Below are positions 20,316-31,983 of a stretch of 64,000 bases of DNA, one piece after another (the stretch's first letter is position 1; each line of letters starts with the position of its first letter). The DNA comes from Aedes albopictus (Eukaryota; Arthropoda; Insecta; Diptera; Culicidae). The stretch covers positions 93,847,766 through 93,911,765 of the forward strand of contig NC_085138.1 of NCBI RefSeq assembly GCF_035046485.1, read 5' to 3'. The notes under the pieces are model-generated. The model searched no databases and had not been told where the DNA came from. It saw only the letters and a list, made by a program, of their open reading frames with translations. The position numbers and the translations under genes are program-made.

Positions 20316-22670
20316 GGTGCCAAGGGTGGTGCCGAGCTTTTCGCGGTGGTTGTCGGTCACTCTGCTATTCCTACTGGAATACGGAAGAAACTGAGCACCA
20401 AAAAAAAAACAAAATAGAAAAATCATGCAAAACTTACCCTTTTGGTCCCTATAGTTGCTTTGGACCGTTTATTTACCGAGACAAGTTTTTTTTTTCTGCA
20501 AACTGCAAAAGTTCGATCGGTACATACACCAATGTACGCAACTATTTGGCAAACTGTTGGATTTAAGTGGCATATAGTGAAATACACTTGTGTAAGTGTG
20601 TTGCGAAAATATAATCGCAAACCGTTTGAGAAAAGGTCTTTCTGTATTGCCACCATATCTCCTGAGTTGTCACCCCTATATTATTTGACCATTTCTGCAC
20701 AATATGACATATTGTTACGACTTGGTATGGGTTACATAGACCGTTCTTTATGATTGAATGTTTCGAGTTTCATAGTTTCAACAGAAAAGCACCTGTTCGT
20801 GGTACAGTAACAGTAACAGATGAAGGGGACATACTGTGTAGAGTGTAATACAAATTGTATTTTTCTATGCGGGGCTATTCCAAGATCCACTCTTCTTCTT
20901 GTTAGCAAGGCAAAAAAAACGAAAAAATGCACGGAAAGTACTCGAAAAATACGTAATTCTAACCTCACATTTTAAATGTGTACTCAGTACGCCGGCGCAA
21001 CCGCTGCTGTAACTTTTTTTTGGAACCGTTACACGAGCGGTCGCGTCATGTACTCAGTACACGGCATACGCTTTCTATTATGGTTTGTAGGGTTTATATG
21101 CTTTACTAGGGACAATATTGATGTCTTCGGAAAAAATGTCCAACTGGATGTTGCGCGTCTGATAGTGGACATGTGGAACCGGTCAACACGATCTGGTCCT
21201 GTCCCGGGTGTCGGAACGGCCCTCGCGGGAACCTGTTTCGTGGACATTTCAGTTATCCCGGATAAAAAATCACCATTCATTACATGGTAAATATTATTAA
21301 CATATGACTGGTTTTATTGATCACAATAAAACACACAGTAGATATATTGTTACTTTTTACAATAGAAATCAAGCCCGTATAGTTCGTACAATAAGTGAAC
21401 ATTAGCTTTATTAGTGACTTATTGAGTTGATTGTTTTTAAATAGTTCTTTAATAATTTAAAGTCACTATCTGTAAAAAATAATTTAAGATGTTTTCATAC
21501 AGTTGAAAAAGTGCCTGCAAAGTTCTCATGGACTTTTTATTAAAAAAGAATTGATTGCTCAATCACACTTAAAACAACTTGTAACAAATAAATAACAATA
21601 AATATTATTGTTGCTTGGATCATGTTATTCGACTCTGTAAAAATCAAACACAAAATCACTTGTCATATTTTTTCTAGTTTTTGTTTTAAATTTGAGTACA
21701 GTAGATGCTTCGGTTATCGAATGTTATTCGCCAAAACTGCAACGACTGACAGACGTCAAACCGTGTTAGCAGAGGAATCTCTCAATTAATAACTGAAGAA
21801 GTACTTATAGAAAACTTGCTGAAAAGCAGGTTTTATCCATTGATAACAATACAAATACAATTAGTTTAATGGGGTCAATTGAACCGATGTTAAAATAAAC
21901 ATGCGATAATATTTGTTGCTATGTAAACATATTTCGCCTTTGAAAAACCATAGAAATCATATTTCTCGGTAGCATTTTTCTCCAGCATTTAGAGGTACTA
22001 ATGGCCACATGAATTGTGAACGATTTGGTATGTATGGATCATATGACCTGAGGTCTGACTTGTGATATTTGGCAGTTATTTGAAAAGATCGATGATAGAT
22101 CTTATCAACAGCTGCCAAGCAATATATACCAGACAGACATCAGAGTGTTTGATTCTTATCATAAAATGCGCATATCATCCTGGGGGCCGTTACTGCTCGT
22201 AAATGCTGGATATCAATGTTAGAGGGAAATATAAATTCTGTAGATTTTCAAAAGCGGAAACTGCTTACAAATAACAACAAATATTATTGTATTTGTATTG
22301 TAACAACGATTCATTCGACGCCATTCAATTAATTGTATTTGTATTGTAAGAACAATGAAGAAACATTAGAATATATTGTTTTCTTTTTGAAATTGCCCTA
22401 AAAATATCTCATAAAAACACAATACATTCTATTGTTTTTCGCGGAAAAATGTATGAAAATTTTCTCAAAATTGTATGGTTAAGATACATAACGACCACCA
22501 TTTTTTATTGTAAAAGTGCCATTTACCATTCGCCGAATGGTATAGAGCAATAGGGGTGATGGTGAATGTGCCGTGTAAATTACAATACGTTTAATGGTGA
22601 ATATTTTTCGAAAAAATAGTGTTGTAACAATAAAATTTATCTTATTTTTATGATATTTTTTATCAGGGAT
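20316..22670. other. Intergenic; one diverged relative of the 152-bp repeat
   Basis: A segment at about 21180-21265 (cgcgggaacctgtttcgtgg ... tcccgga) resembles part of the tandem unit at 22672-23000. The motif tgtactcagtac occurs twice, near 20977 and 21049. No gene is recognised; AT-rich. Confidence 0.45.
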
Positions 22671-22671
22671 G

Positions 22672-23000
22672 CCACCAAAACTAGGCATGCGACGGCTCTA
22701 TGTTCATGATTTTTCATGTACATCATCTTAGTAACCGTGGAAAGTACAAGTACTCTTCCTTGGCCAACTCGTGGCCAACGGAATGTGCCCTGGAGGAACC
22801 TGTTTCGAGTACATTTTGACCATGACACCATAACTAGGCATGCGACGTCTCTATCTTCATGATTTTCCATATCCATCATTTTAGTAACCATGAAAAGGAC
22901 CAGTAACCTCCCTGGTCAACCCGTGGCCACCGGAATGTGCCCTGGAGGAACCTGTTTCGCGGACATTTTGGCTTTGATGCCAAAACTAGGCATGCGACGA
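22672..23000 (+). repeat. Tandem repeat, period about 152 bp, running into a gap
   Basis: The segment aactaggcatgcgacg occurs at 22679, 22832 and 22984, giving periods of 153 and 152 bp. Each unit carries gtggcca-cggaatgtgccc and ggaacctgtttcg. The third unit is cut by the run of N, so the array size is unknown. Confidence 0.85.
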
Positions 23001-23500
23001 NNNNNNNNNNNNNNNNNNNNNNNNNNNNNNNNNNNNNNNNNNNNNNNNNNNNNNNNNNNNNNNNNNNNNNNNNNNNNNNNNNNNNNNNNNNNNNNNNNNN
23101 NNNNNNNNNNNNNNNNNNNNNNNNNNNNNNNNNNNNNNNNNNNNNNNNNNNNNNNNNNNNNNNNNNNNNNNNNNNNNNNNNNNNNNNNNNNNNNNNNNNN
23201 NNNNNNNNNNNNNNNNNNNNNNNNNNNNNNNNNNNNNNNNNNNNNNNNNNNNNNNNNNNNNNNNNNNNNNNNNNNNNNNNNNNNNNNNNNNNNNNNNNNN
23301 NNNNNNNNNNNNNNNNNNNNNNNNNNNNNNNNNNNNNNNNNNNNNNNNNNNNNNNNNNNNNNNNNNNNNNNNNNNNNNNNNNNNNNNNNNNNNNNNNNNN
23401 NNNNNNNNNNNNNNNNNNNNNNNNNNNNNNNNNNNNNNNNNNNNNNNNNNNNNNNNNNNNNNNNNNNNNNNNNNNNNNNNNNNNNNNNNNNNNNNNNNNN
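23001..23500. other. Assembly gap (500 N)
   Basis: Exactly 500 undetermined bases, which looks like a placeholder. Open frames spanning it are meaningless. Confidence 0.99.
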
Positions 23501-23862
23501 GTGGTATTGTAAATTTGACTTATTTTCCTCTATATGGGTGAAAATGTCAAACCGGTATGACTTTATTCGTCGTGAGAAAATATTACATTTTATAATGTTG
23601 CATCAAGTATAAATATATTGTGGATAAACGTTAAAAATTTCATTCGATTCGGTTTACTGGTTTCGGAGATATTAGAGTTAAAAAATTGGTTGTATAAACA
23701 ATAGTGTTTTACGACAACGGTTCTAGCTTCGCGAAAGATTAACCAATCACGCCCAAATTTGTACCAATGATGCACATATAATAGGTTGACAAACAGTCAA
23801 ATTTTGAGAATTTTTGATGCACTCTGCACCTCCTGTACACATTTAAACTATAAACAAACCTT

Positions 23863-24071
23863 TTAAGGTGAATATATGACGAAGCAACAGCTCAAATTTT
23901 CAAGAGCACAAATCTGAAGTACCGAACGTCGGATTGCGCTGAAAAGTTGATCGATTGGTCACGACCAGCGGGTAACCAATCGATCAACTTTTCAGCGCAA
24001 TCCGACGCTCGGTTCTTCAGATTTGTGCTCTTGAAATTTTGAGCTGTGGCTTCGTCATATCTTCACCTTAA
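23863..24071. repeat. Long hairpin with 97-bp arms and 15-bp loop
   Basis: The arms 23863-23959 and 23975-24071 are inverted copies with few mismatches (for example gcgctgaaaagttgatcgat and its complement). The loop is cacgaccagcgggta-like. Likely a fold-back MITE. The flanks (23501-23862) are otherwise featureless. Confidence 0.85.
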
Positions 24072-24339
24072 ACCAACTTGTTTGGAAACACTGTCATTGC
24101 ACCTCACCACATCGATGGATGTTATTCATTCTGATTTTCGTTTCTGGGAGCTTACTATCGCCGGACTCTCTCTCTCTCCATCTCTCTCTTGCTCTCCTGC
24201 ATCAGTCTATAAAGTCTCCTGTTGTAAGAGCTAGCTGCAATGATTTTTCGTCAAACAAAATTTCTTCCCATCATCATCGTACGGCGACGACGACCTTTCA
24301 GGAGCCTACACTGGCTACTACAGCGTAGAACCTAACGTC

Positions 24340-25047
24340 CGACTTGATGGTGCTGATGTTGTGTGATGTTCTTGTGCGTGTCGAACGGTACGGTTGGTAA
24401 GATCCCCGCGGATGATCGTGTCGTGAGTGAGTGGGGAATTGTATTACGATCATTGAACAGTGCTGGCTGGTCGTAGAACCCTGATGGAACGGGGACGGGG
24501 ACTGAGGCGCATATGGAAGAAAGACAAGAAAAAAGAAAGAAGAATCAGCCGCGCAGCTAGAGGAACCAATTTTCCAGTTCTTTATTTGGAATGGAAGAGT
24601 CCAACTTTGAAGACGGCGGTAGCCCAGCTGCAGTCCGAGGAGTAGTCCTCCCAGTCAGCAGAAGTGACCATTCTTGTTGTGCCGATGGGAATGGGTGATG
24701 ATGGTAAGGTGAAATCTGTGTGGGGATCAAGAAGAATCGGATCAAGTGTATTGAGTGAGAAGTGACGACGAGAATCGTGGAAAAATTGTGCAATTGTGTG
24801 TAATGCAGCAAGTGTGATGGGACGGGGGTAAAACAAAGTTCAGACGTGCTACCGACGACGAGTGTCTCCGATTGTGATACAGTTAGAAATGGCAAAAAGT
24901 GAACCATCAATCCGCGAAAAAGGAGACACAAGTTGTGAAAGAAAACGATACAGGCGCAGCAGCAGCAGCAGTAGCAGAACTGTAGAACCAGTTACAGTGT
25001 GTGGTGAAATAATATTGGAAAAAAATGAGTCGGTGGTTTACTAAAAG
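24340..25047 (+). other. Candidate 5' exon (mostly untranslated) of a host gene
   Basis: The base composition is richer in GTG/GCG words than its surroundings, and there are CAG/AGC runs near 24956-24977. No long ORF is present. Near the end is an ATG (25025-25027) followed by SRWFTK and then AAAAG|GTATGG, a plausible splice donor at 25048. This would suit a first exon with a long 5' UTR and a few initial codons. This is inference; no downstream exon was recognised in the window. Confidence 0.3.
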
Positions 25048-25324
25048 GTATGGAGACCTGTTCAGCTAGGTGTTTCTATTTATATTTTACTCAAACCTTG
25101 ATCAAAAATTCAACAGACAACAATACCCAGTAAGGATAACATTTATTGTAAATATTTAATATTCATGATCTACCTTGACACCTTGTTAGCTACAAAGTAA
25201 TTTAACTCTAGTGTTGAGCGTAGAGCATCATCTTCCGAATACTTGTGTTTCCACTTTCCAGCAACAAGCTTTTCTTGATTCTGAACTTAATGATTTCAGT
25301 TCAATTCACCGATAAAAGCTAATC

Positions 25325-26562
25325 AAACCAAATGATACTCAAGGAGAAGTGTCCAGGAAAGCTTGAAATCAAGAATAACTCCAACATACTTTACCTGTTC
25401 ACTCACTTCGATTTCAGAATCAAAGTGACGCAAAGGTCGAACACCATTACGGTTTCGCCTTTCCGTGAAAAAAAAACAATAGATGTTTTACTCGGATTAA
25501 CCGAAAGGCCATATTGGCGAAACCAACCCTCAACTGCCTGAAGAGCAATTTGCAACAGGTCGAAAAGGAAGCTGATGCACGTACTGATAAAGATAGTCTG
25601 GCAAAGCCATAAGTAAGAAAACCGCTATTATTGAGTTGCCTCAACAGCGTATCTGCTACGAGATTCCACAAAAGTGGTGACAAGACTCCCCCTTGGGAGC
25701 ATCCACAAACACTCAATTTCCTAATCGCTGCTAGACGCAATGTTGAGAAAAGAAATCGATGTTTGAGCATTTGATAAATCCAATTGGAAATCATTGAAGA
25801 TATACCATGACTCCGTGCGGCTTCCAATATGGCATCGAAAGGCACATTGTCAAAGGCAACCTCGATATCTAAGAAAACACCCAAAAAGGATTGCTTTTGA
25901 GAGAATGCTTTCTCGATATCGTAAACAACCTTGTGTAAAAGAGTCACAGTGGACTTACCAGATTGGTAGGCATGTTGGTTCACATGAAGAGGCACATTGG
26001 CCAGATGAACATCACGGATGTGATGACCGACAATGCGTTCTAAGCATTTCAGAAGAAAAGAGGTCAAACTGATAGGTCTGAAGCGCTTTGCTTCTTCATA
26101 CGACGCACGACCCACTTTCGGAATAAACTTTACAGTAATATCCCGCCAGGATTTGGGAATATACCCTGTAGCAAAACTGCAAACAAGTAGTTGCTCTGAG
26201 GCAAAATAGGATAAATCCCATCTGCCCTAGGAGATTTGAAAGGAGCAAAGCCATTAAGTGCCCATTCAATCGATTCTAAAGTTATGATACTCCGAGCCGA
26301 AGCTGAAGAATCATAACTACAAGAAAAGACATCAGGTTCATCCGAAGTTGTAATATCCACAAATTCGGGGAAGTGTGTACTGAATAAACATTCCAAAACT
26401 TCCTCATCAGAAGAAGTGAAATCACCATTTGGCAAACGAAGTTCGTTCACTTGAAAATCCTTAGATTTTGCAAGGATTTTGTTCAATCGACTGGCTTCAC
26501 TCAGACTGGAAACATTTGTACAAAGGTTTTTCCAGCCGGATCGTTCAGCAGACCGAAGAGCT
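25325..26562 (-). pseudogene. LOA/Jockey-like LINE reverse transcriptase (copy 1, 3' part)
   Basis: The minus strand reads ASRLNKIL and FTSSDEEVLECLFSTHFP (about 26480-26360), then the RT proper: RFRPISLTSFLLKCLERIV, HAYQSGKSTVTLLH, GVFLDIEVAFDN and the turn CGCSQGGVLSPLLWN. The YADD box is destroyed: after LTYGFA the frame shifts and no DD follows. Further down GLSVNPSKT and a V-YLGVILD-like motif are legible to about 25330. Frameshifts also lie near 26120. It is dead. It is joined to 37867-39205 once the gypsy element is removed, since AYQKA-LRSAE reads across the junction. Clade is judged only from motif style. Confidence 0.85.
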
Positions 26563-27851
26563 TGTCACCTCCCCATGAAGGGGGGTTCGCATGAGACGGA
26601 GACAAAAGTAGAAGAGGAGGCCGGTGGCATTGGTTCCCAAAACCCACATACCAGACACAGCCAAAAATCATGGTTCGAAACAGTGGAACCGCTTACGAAA
26701 ACTACTCGGGTCTATCCATAATAGAATAAAAGCACAGAGTTTCACATGCAAATGATAATACGGTGTATTTTTAGTTGTACTTACTTGCTATATTGTTGCT
26801 TAACCTACTTTTGGAGAGTGTTAGGATGTGTGGGCGTCAGTGTAGGCGTGTATCCCTCGGCGATCGTTGGACGTCGTAGTTGCCAAAAATGATAGCCGGC
26901 GCCATGCCAGCTGTCGCACCGCATCCACGGTGACCCACCATCGCTTTGGGGCACGGGAGGCACTGCCGTCCATTATATGGCAGTGGTAGAAAGGCCTGGG
27001 AGGTAAATCACACGAAAAAGCACTTAATCACACGCCAGAGAAATCCGCACTACTTTGGGATTTGTCTTAGAACTTGGTTGCCTTACCGATCTCAAACTAT
27101 CTTCTCAACTCTACTCCATCACTATCTTCTGGATGAACATGGAGAAAGTATGGCTGTTGATGAGAATGACACTATTTAGGCATGTTCTCACTCGATAATC
27201 AAACTCAAGGTACCTAAATCCGCGGTCTGCGAAATCTCGCATCTTCACCACTCGATCACTTAATGATTTCCGTGCACAATTTGTATTCGCACCGTTGGTT
27301 GGTTCTACGGTTCACAAGTTCAGGTAATTCGCGATCAGGTTTTACAACTTTGACGCACTAAACGGCTGCGAGGTTGCCCTCTTTGTATTAACCCGGCGAC
27401 TGCTAGCGAAGAACGATTGGTAACTACCTATATCGTCGCAGGTACAGATGTGAGGCAGCAATTCGCTCTTATCATTGGCGGGTGGCGATAAGAGCCAATA
27501 GACTTGTGGAGAGTGAGATGCTGAGCGGAGTGATCAAGTAGGGTTCCTGATATATCGTTATGGTAACATACAGGTATTATTATCAGTTTCTCTTGGCAGC
27601 GATGGGATTTTGGCGTGTGATTCGGGAGTGCATCCCCTAGTTCTGATTCTCTATCCAGGCGACAAGCGACGGTTCTCTGAGCGATTATCATGGCAGTAGC
27701 GATAGAAAAGGGTATATGTTCTGTTGTTTCTGTTGTGTGTGTAGTGTATTGAACATGATAAGATACAATAACTCATGCTTCCATTCTGTACAGCGACTCT
27801 AGGCGGCTAATCTGCTACCTTCGCGAGGCTGCTGGAAGTGAGCAGGTTACA
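26563..27851 (-). repeat. 3' LTR of the gypsy element
   Basis: On the minus strand it runs TGTAACC...GGTGACA. It is an apparently identical copy, offset by 10011 bp, of 36574-37862. Short open frames inside it are repeated in both LTRs and have no coding character. Confidence 0.95.
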
Positions 27852-28774
27852 ATACCCCCATACCAGACTGCAATATGGGAGACCATCCCAATATAGCAGT
27901 TTCTCTCTTACCATGAGCAATCCACTCACACGATCGACAATTGCCGACCTAGCAAAGTAGTGTAAGGTGTCGTCAAGTGTTATCTGTTAATCCACACAAA
28001 GTACATTCTTGTCGGGGCAAAAATTTGATATCTCATATGTATACATGGTTGTTTACCAGATAGGCTATTGTTTTTACTGGCTCGAATTTAGTTTACTATG
28101 TGCCTGAACAATAACAATAATTACTCATATCACATAGGAACAGATCAACGATAACTCGCAGTTGTTCGACGTGATCATACCGATCTTGTTTACGTTTGAC
28201 TGGTTTTGTTTCTTTGCACAGACAACTGAAGGTTGTGTTTCTGCTTAGTTGAGGAGCCACGAAATTTAACAAAAAAGAAGTTTATCAATATTATAGAGCG
28301 ACAAAAGCAACTTACATACATTCCACTTACTTATCCAGACATATTAAAATTACACATGGTTCACACTGATTCCACTCAATCAACGTTCTCGAAAGCAGAT
28401 TTTTTTATACCTGCTTATTATCACGCGCACCCGACTTCTCATTTATTACAACGCAAATTCTCGATCTAAACTTTCATCCGCAAACGAATTTTATACCACG
28501 CAATCTACGCAAACTTTCGATAATTACAGAGTTCCAACTCCCAAACGCACACGTGTTCTATTCTAAAGCTACGCAATCTCTCGGTCGATTCAAACTCTCA
28601 GATTTACACGAAATCTATACTTAATCTACGCAAACTCTCGGTGATCACCATTTCCTCGAACATTCAATTCGCATATCAAATCCCTAAATATTCACGCACG
28701 CGATCCGAACTAACTCCACACAGTAAACCCGAATATGCAACACTATATTTTCACACAACTAAAATTTATCTCAT
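27852..28774 (-). other. gypsy 3' non-coding region with polypurine tract
   Basis: On the minus strand the bases next to the 3' LTR read ATGGGGGTAT (27852-27861), a polypurine tract suited to plus-strand priming. The remaining roughly 0.9 kb between the pol stop and the LTR contains imperfect repeats of ctacgcaa-ctctcg (28500-28650) and no ORF. Confidence 0.75.
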
Positions 28775-31700
28775 TCATTCCGGAATCAAATCTTGCGCTG
28801 CAAATATTCCTAAATTTCTTCCTTCTTTATCTTCTAGCTCATATGATGTTGCTCCTCTTCTAGCTATTATCTTACAAGGAACATAGACTGGACCCAGTTT
28901 TGCTGAATAATGGTCAGCTGCACTCGAAATTTTAAAATTCTTTTTATAAACCTTTTGACCAATGTTGAAAACGGGTGGTAAACCTTTATGCTTACTATCA
29001 TAATTCTTCTTGTATTTCTCAAACTGTTTTTTATTGTTCCTAACAACCTGTTCATATACCGAACCCAAAGCTGCTTCTCGGCGTTGGACGAATTGATCAG
29101 CTGACGGATCAGAAGTGTGCCTATCTTGAAGATGGTCCCTTCCATCAACTACCGACTCGTATCCGTGCACTAAGAAGAAGGGTGTGAATCCCGTAGACGA
29201 ATGCTTGGTGTTATTGATAGCAAACTCAATGTCAGGAATCTTAGAATCCCAGACACGATGATCGTCCTGGCAATATGAGCGAATGCAAGCTAAAATAACT
29301 CTGTTCACTCGCTCAACAGGATTGTTTTGACAATGTCTTCTAGCATTTTTAAAATGATGGACATGAAATTTGGACAACAAATCTTGGAACTTATTTGCTA
29401 GGAACGTTACTGCATTATCTGAGACTAACACTTGTGGAATACCAAATTTTAAAAACCAATCACATTTAATTATCTGAGTCAAACTGTCAACACTTATTTT
29501 CTTAACAGGAAACAAACGAACATATTTAGTGAACACATCCAGACAAACTAACAAATCACTGTTTCCAGATTTACTACGAACAAAACCGCTTATGTAGTCC
29601 ATAGCAATCATCTGAAATGGGCGAGTAGCATTCTTTTGCTCTCCCATTGGAGGAATTGTGGCAATAGTCGAATGCTTCGACTGCTTGCAAATGCCGCATT
29701 TAGACAAAACTCGCTTGACATCGACTTTCATCTTAGGCCAGTAATATTTTAACTTAATTCGTTCTAGAGTTTTTTCTGTACCAAGATGCATTAATTTGGC
29801 ATGTTCATCTTCAACTAGTTGCGCCATCTTGTCAGGTGGCACAACCATTTTCCATTCCAGTCGTCCCATATCAAAAGGGGATCTGGAAGTGACGAACTTA
29901 TATAAGTCGCCGTTTTCAATTTTAAAGTTCTGATACTTTTCTGGAGTGTCACTGACTTTCTTCTTCAAATCATTGTACCATTTTGAAGTGGAATTTTCAA
30001 AGATAGCACATACAGCACGACTAAGCGCATCGCAAACTACATTGTCTCGTCCTTTTCTATGTTTAATAGTCATGTCAAACTCCTGCAATTTTACTGACCA
30101 TCGTGACAGCCTTGAACTCGGACGCCACTTTGAATTGCAGATAAACGTCACTGCGGAGCAGTCAGTTATTAGTGTAAAGTGTGAACCTTCCACGTAACAT
30201 CTGAAATGCTCGATCGCCTCAAGAGCAGCTAATCCTTCCTTATCGGTGGGCCCATACTTCTTTTCACAGGAGCTCAACTTTCGTGAAAAGTAGGCAATTA
30301 TGTGTTCCTTACCATCCAACTCCTGCGTCAGTATGCCTGCAATTGCTACATCACTGGCGTCGGTTTGAATGGTAAATTCTTTACTCCAGTCTGGATTGGC
30401 TAAGACCGGCTCCGAGATCAAACATTCTTTCAGTTTGATAAATGCCTGTTCGGCTTTATCATTCCACCTAATCTTCTTGGGCTTGCCTTTCAACAAGTCA
30501 GAGATAGGGGCTGATATACCGCTAAAGTTCGGGATGAAGTTGCGGTAGTATCCCGCCATCCCTAAGAATCTGCGAATCTCCTTTGGAGTTTGCGGGCGAG
30601 CAAACTTGGAGATCGCAGTAACTCTTTCAGGGTTCGGTTGATAACCGTTCTCTGAAAGAATAAAACCTAGATATTTTATTCTCTTCAGGCAGAATTTACA
30701 TTTGGCTAAATTTACCGAAAGGTTTGCTTCTCTTAAGCAATCAGCGACAATTTTAAGGTATTTTATGTGATCCTTAAAGGTTCTGGTTGCAATAATAATA
30801 TCATCCAGATAAGAAAAAATAAATGGTTCATAAAGCCCTTCTTTTAAAACTCTGTCAAGGATCCGAGACATTGTAGCACTGCTATTGATAAGCCCAAAAG
30901 GTAGTCTTTTATATTGGAAAAGACCCCTGCCAATAATCTTAAAACTTGTGAACTTTTTTGAGCTTTCCGCAAGCTTAACCTGCAGAAAAGATTCCTTTAG
31001 ATCCAGAACCGAAAAGTAGCGATTCTTACCTAAATTATTCAAAATTCTCATGGAACTTGCTAGAGGATATGCATCTCGAACAGTTTTGGCATTGAGCTTA
31101 CGGGCATCTAGGCAAAGCCTCATATCGCCATTTTCTTTGGTAACTGGTACCACTTGCAAGGCCCAATTAGAATTTGACGGTTCAATGATGTCCAAATCTA
31201 ACAAACGATTGATTTCAACATTGACTTTTTCTTGGATTGTAGGAGACCAAGGATGGGGGTTCAAATGAATTGCGTTGCTATCAGTGAGCTCAATGCTATG
31301 CTCCATAACATTGCAAGCTTCTAGAGTGCCAGTCTCTGATACTTTGAAGCTTTTCTTCACTGATTCTAGTAATTCAGTCTCTTCCGCATCGAGGATGTGA
31401 GAAGCTGGCTGAATTTCATTACTTGATTCCACATTACAAGTGTTAAATTTATCAATCCCTTCAACGTCATCAAAAGTTAGCTTAATGTTGAAAAGTTTAA
31501 AAAAGTCCATTCCTAAAATGCAACGAGTTCCCAGCTCAGGGACAACTAAACATGGCAAAATTCTTGTTGTTTGATTGACTGTAAATGGAACGTCAACAAA
31601 TCCATTGATTTGCATTGGTTCCCCACTGGCAGTTGAAATTTTTATGTCTTTGTCCAGATCTTGAATTTGCAAAAAGCTGGTTAAATTTCCAAAGTGTTCT

Positions 31701-31978
31701 CCAACTAATGACACATTACTTCCACTGTCCAATAATCCGTGTAATTGAAATCCCAAAACGCTAAATTTCAAAAAATATCTGGCATCATTTTCCAAATTTA
31801 CAAAAATGGTTTCAATTTGATGAAAATAACCAGCAAAGTTACATGGCTCATCATGTTCATGTTCCTCAATGGTACAATCTGTATTTTCCTCAAATTTCGA
31901 AATGATTTGTTGAAATGTTTCAGTGGTTTGTGTGTTTTGACTCAAACCTGGAGGAATTTCTGAGGTTGGGAAAATCAC
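28775..31978 (-). CDS. gypsy Pol polyprotein (protease, RT, RNase H, integrase)
   Basis: An open frame of 1067 residues. Approximate order: aspartic protease with LDSGSNVSLV near residue 85; reverse transcriptase about 235-430 with LPFGLINSSATM and YLDDIII near 389; RNase H about 530-640 with QTDASDVA, EGLAALEA and DALSR; H2C2 zinc finger about 730-770 (H-x3... CGIC); integrase with MDYISGF near 791, VSDNAVTF near 851 and NPVERVNR near 887, giving the DDE triad; C-terminal basic tail. The codon at 31976-31978 is GTG, not ATG, and the frame is open upstream, so Pol is probably made by frameshifting from Gag. No stops or frameshifts are seen. It would reverse transcribe and integrate its own RNA if supplied with Gag. 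Confidence 0.95.
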   Translation of the reverse strand: MIFPTSEIPPGLSQNTQTTETFQQIISKFEENTDCTIEEHEHDEPCNFAGYFHQIETIFVNLENDARYFLKFSVLGFQLHGLLDSGSNVSLVGEHFGNLTSFLQIQDLDKDIKISTASGEPMQINGFVDVPFTVNQTTRILPCLVVPELGTRCILGMDFFKLFNIKLTFDDVEGIDKFNTCNVESSNEIQPASHILDAEETELLESVKKSFKVSETGTLEACNVMEHSIELTDSNAIHLNPHPWSPTIQEKVNVEINRLLDLDIIEPSNSNWALQVVPVTKENGDMRLCLDARKLNAKTVRDAYPLASSMRILNNLGKNRYFSVLDLKESFLQVKLAESSKKFTSFKIIGRGLFQYKRLPFGLINSSATMSRILDRVLKEGLYEPFIFSYLDDIIIATRTFKDHIKYLKIVADCLREANLSVNLAKCKFCLKRIKYLGFILSENGYQPNPERVTAISKFARPQTPKEIRRFLGMAGYYRNFIPNFSGISAPISDLLKGKPKKIRWNDKAEQAFIKLKECLISEPVLANPDWSKEFTIQTDASDVAIAGILTQELDGKEHIIAYFSRKLSSCEKKYGPTDKEGLAALEAIEHFRCYVEGSHFTLITDCSAVTFICNSKWRPSSRLSRWSVKLQEFDMTIKHRKGRDNVVCDALSRAVCAIFENSTSKWYNDLKKKVSDTPEKYQNFKIENGDLYKFVTSRSPFDMGRLEWKMVVPPDKMAQLVEDEHAKLMHLGTEKTLERIKLKYYWPKMKVDVKRVLSKCGICKQSKHSTIATIPPMGEQKNATRPFQMIAMDYISGFVRSKSGNSDLLVCLDVFTKYVRLFPVKKISVDSLTQIIKCDWFLKFGIPQVLVSDNAVTFLANKFQDLLSKFHVHHFKNARRHCQNNPVERVNRVILACIRSYCQDDHRVWDSKIPDIEFAINNTKHSSTGFTPFFLVHGYESVVDGRDHLQDRHTSDPSADQFVQRREAALGSVYEQVVRNNKKQFEKYKKNYDSKHKGLPPVFNIGQKVYKKNFKISSAADHYSAKLGPVYVPCKIIARRGATSYELEDKEGRNLGIFAAQDLIPE

Positions 31979-31983
31979 CTCCT

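Noticed and set aside
20977..21060. tgtactcagtac pair as a TIR of a small element
   Set aside because: The motif is itself palindromic and the flanking sequence shows no further symmetry.
22890..23612. ORFs spanning the gap
   Set aside because: They consist mostly of undetermined bases.
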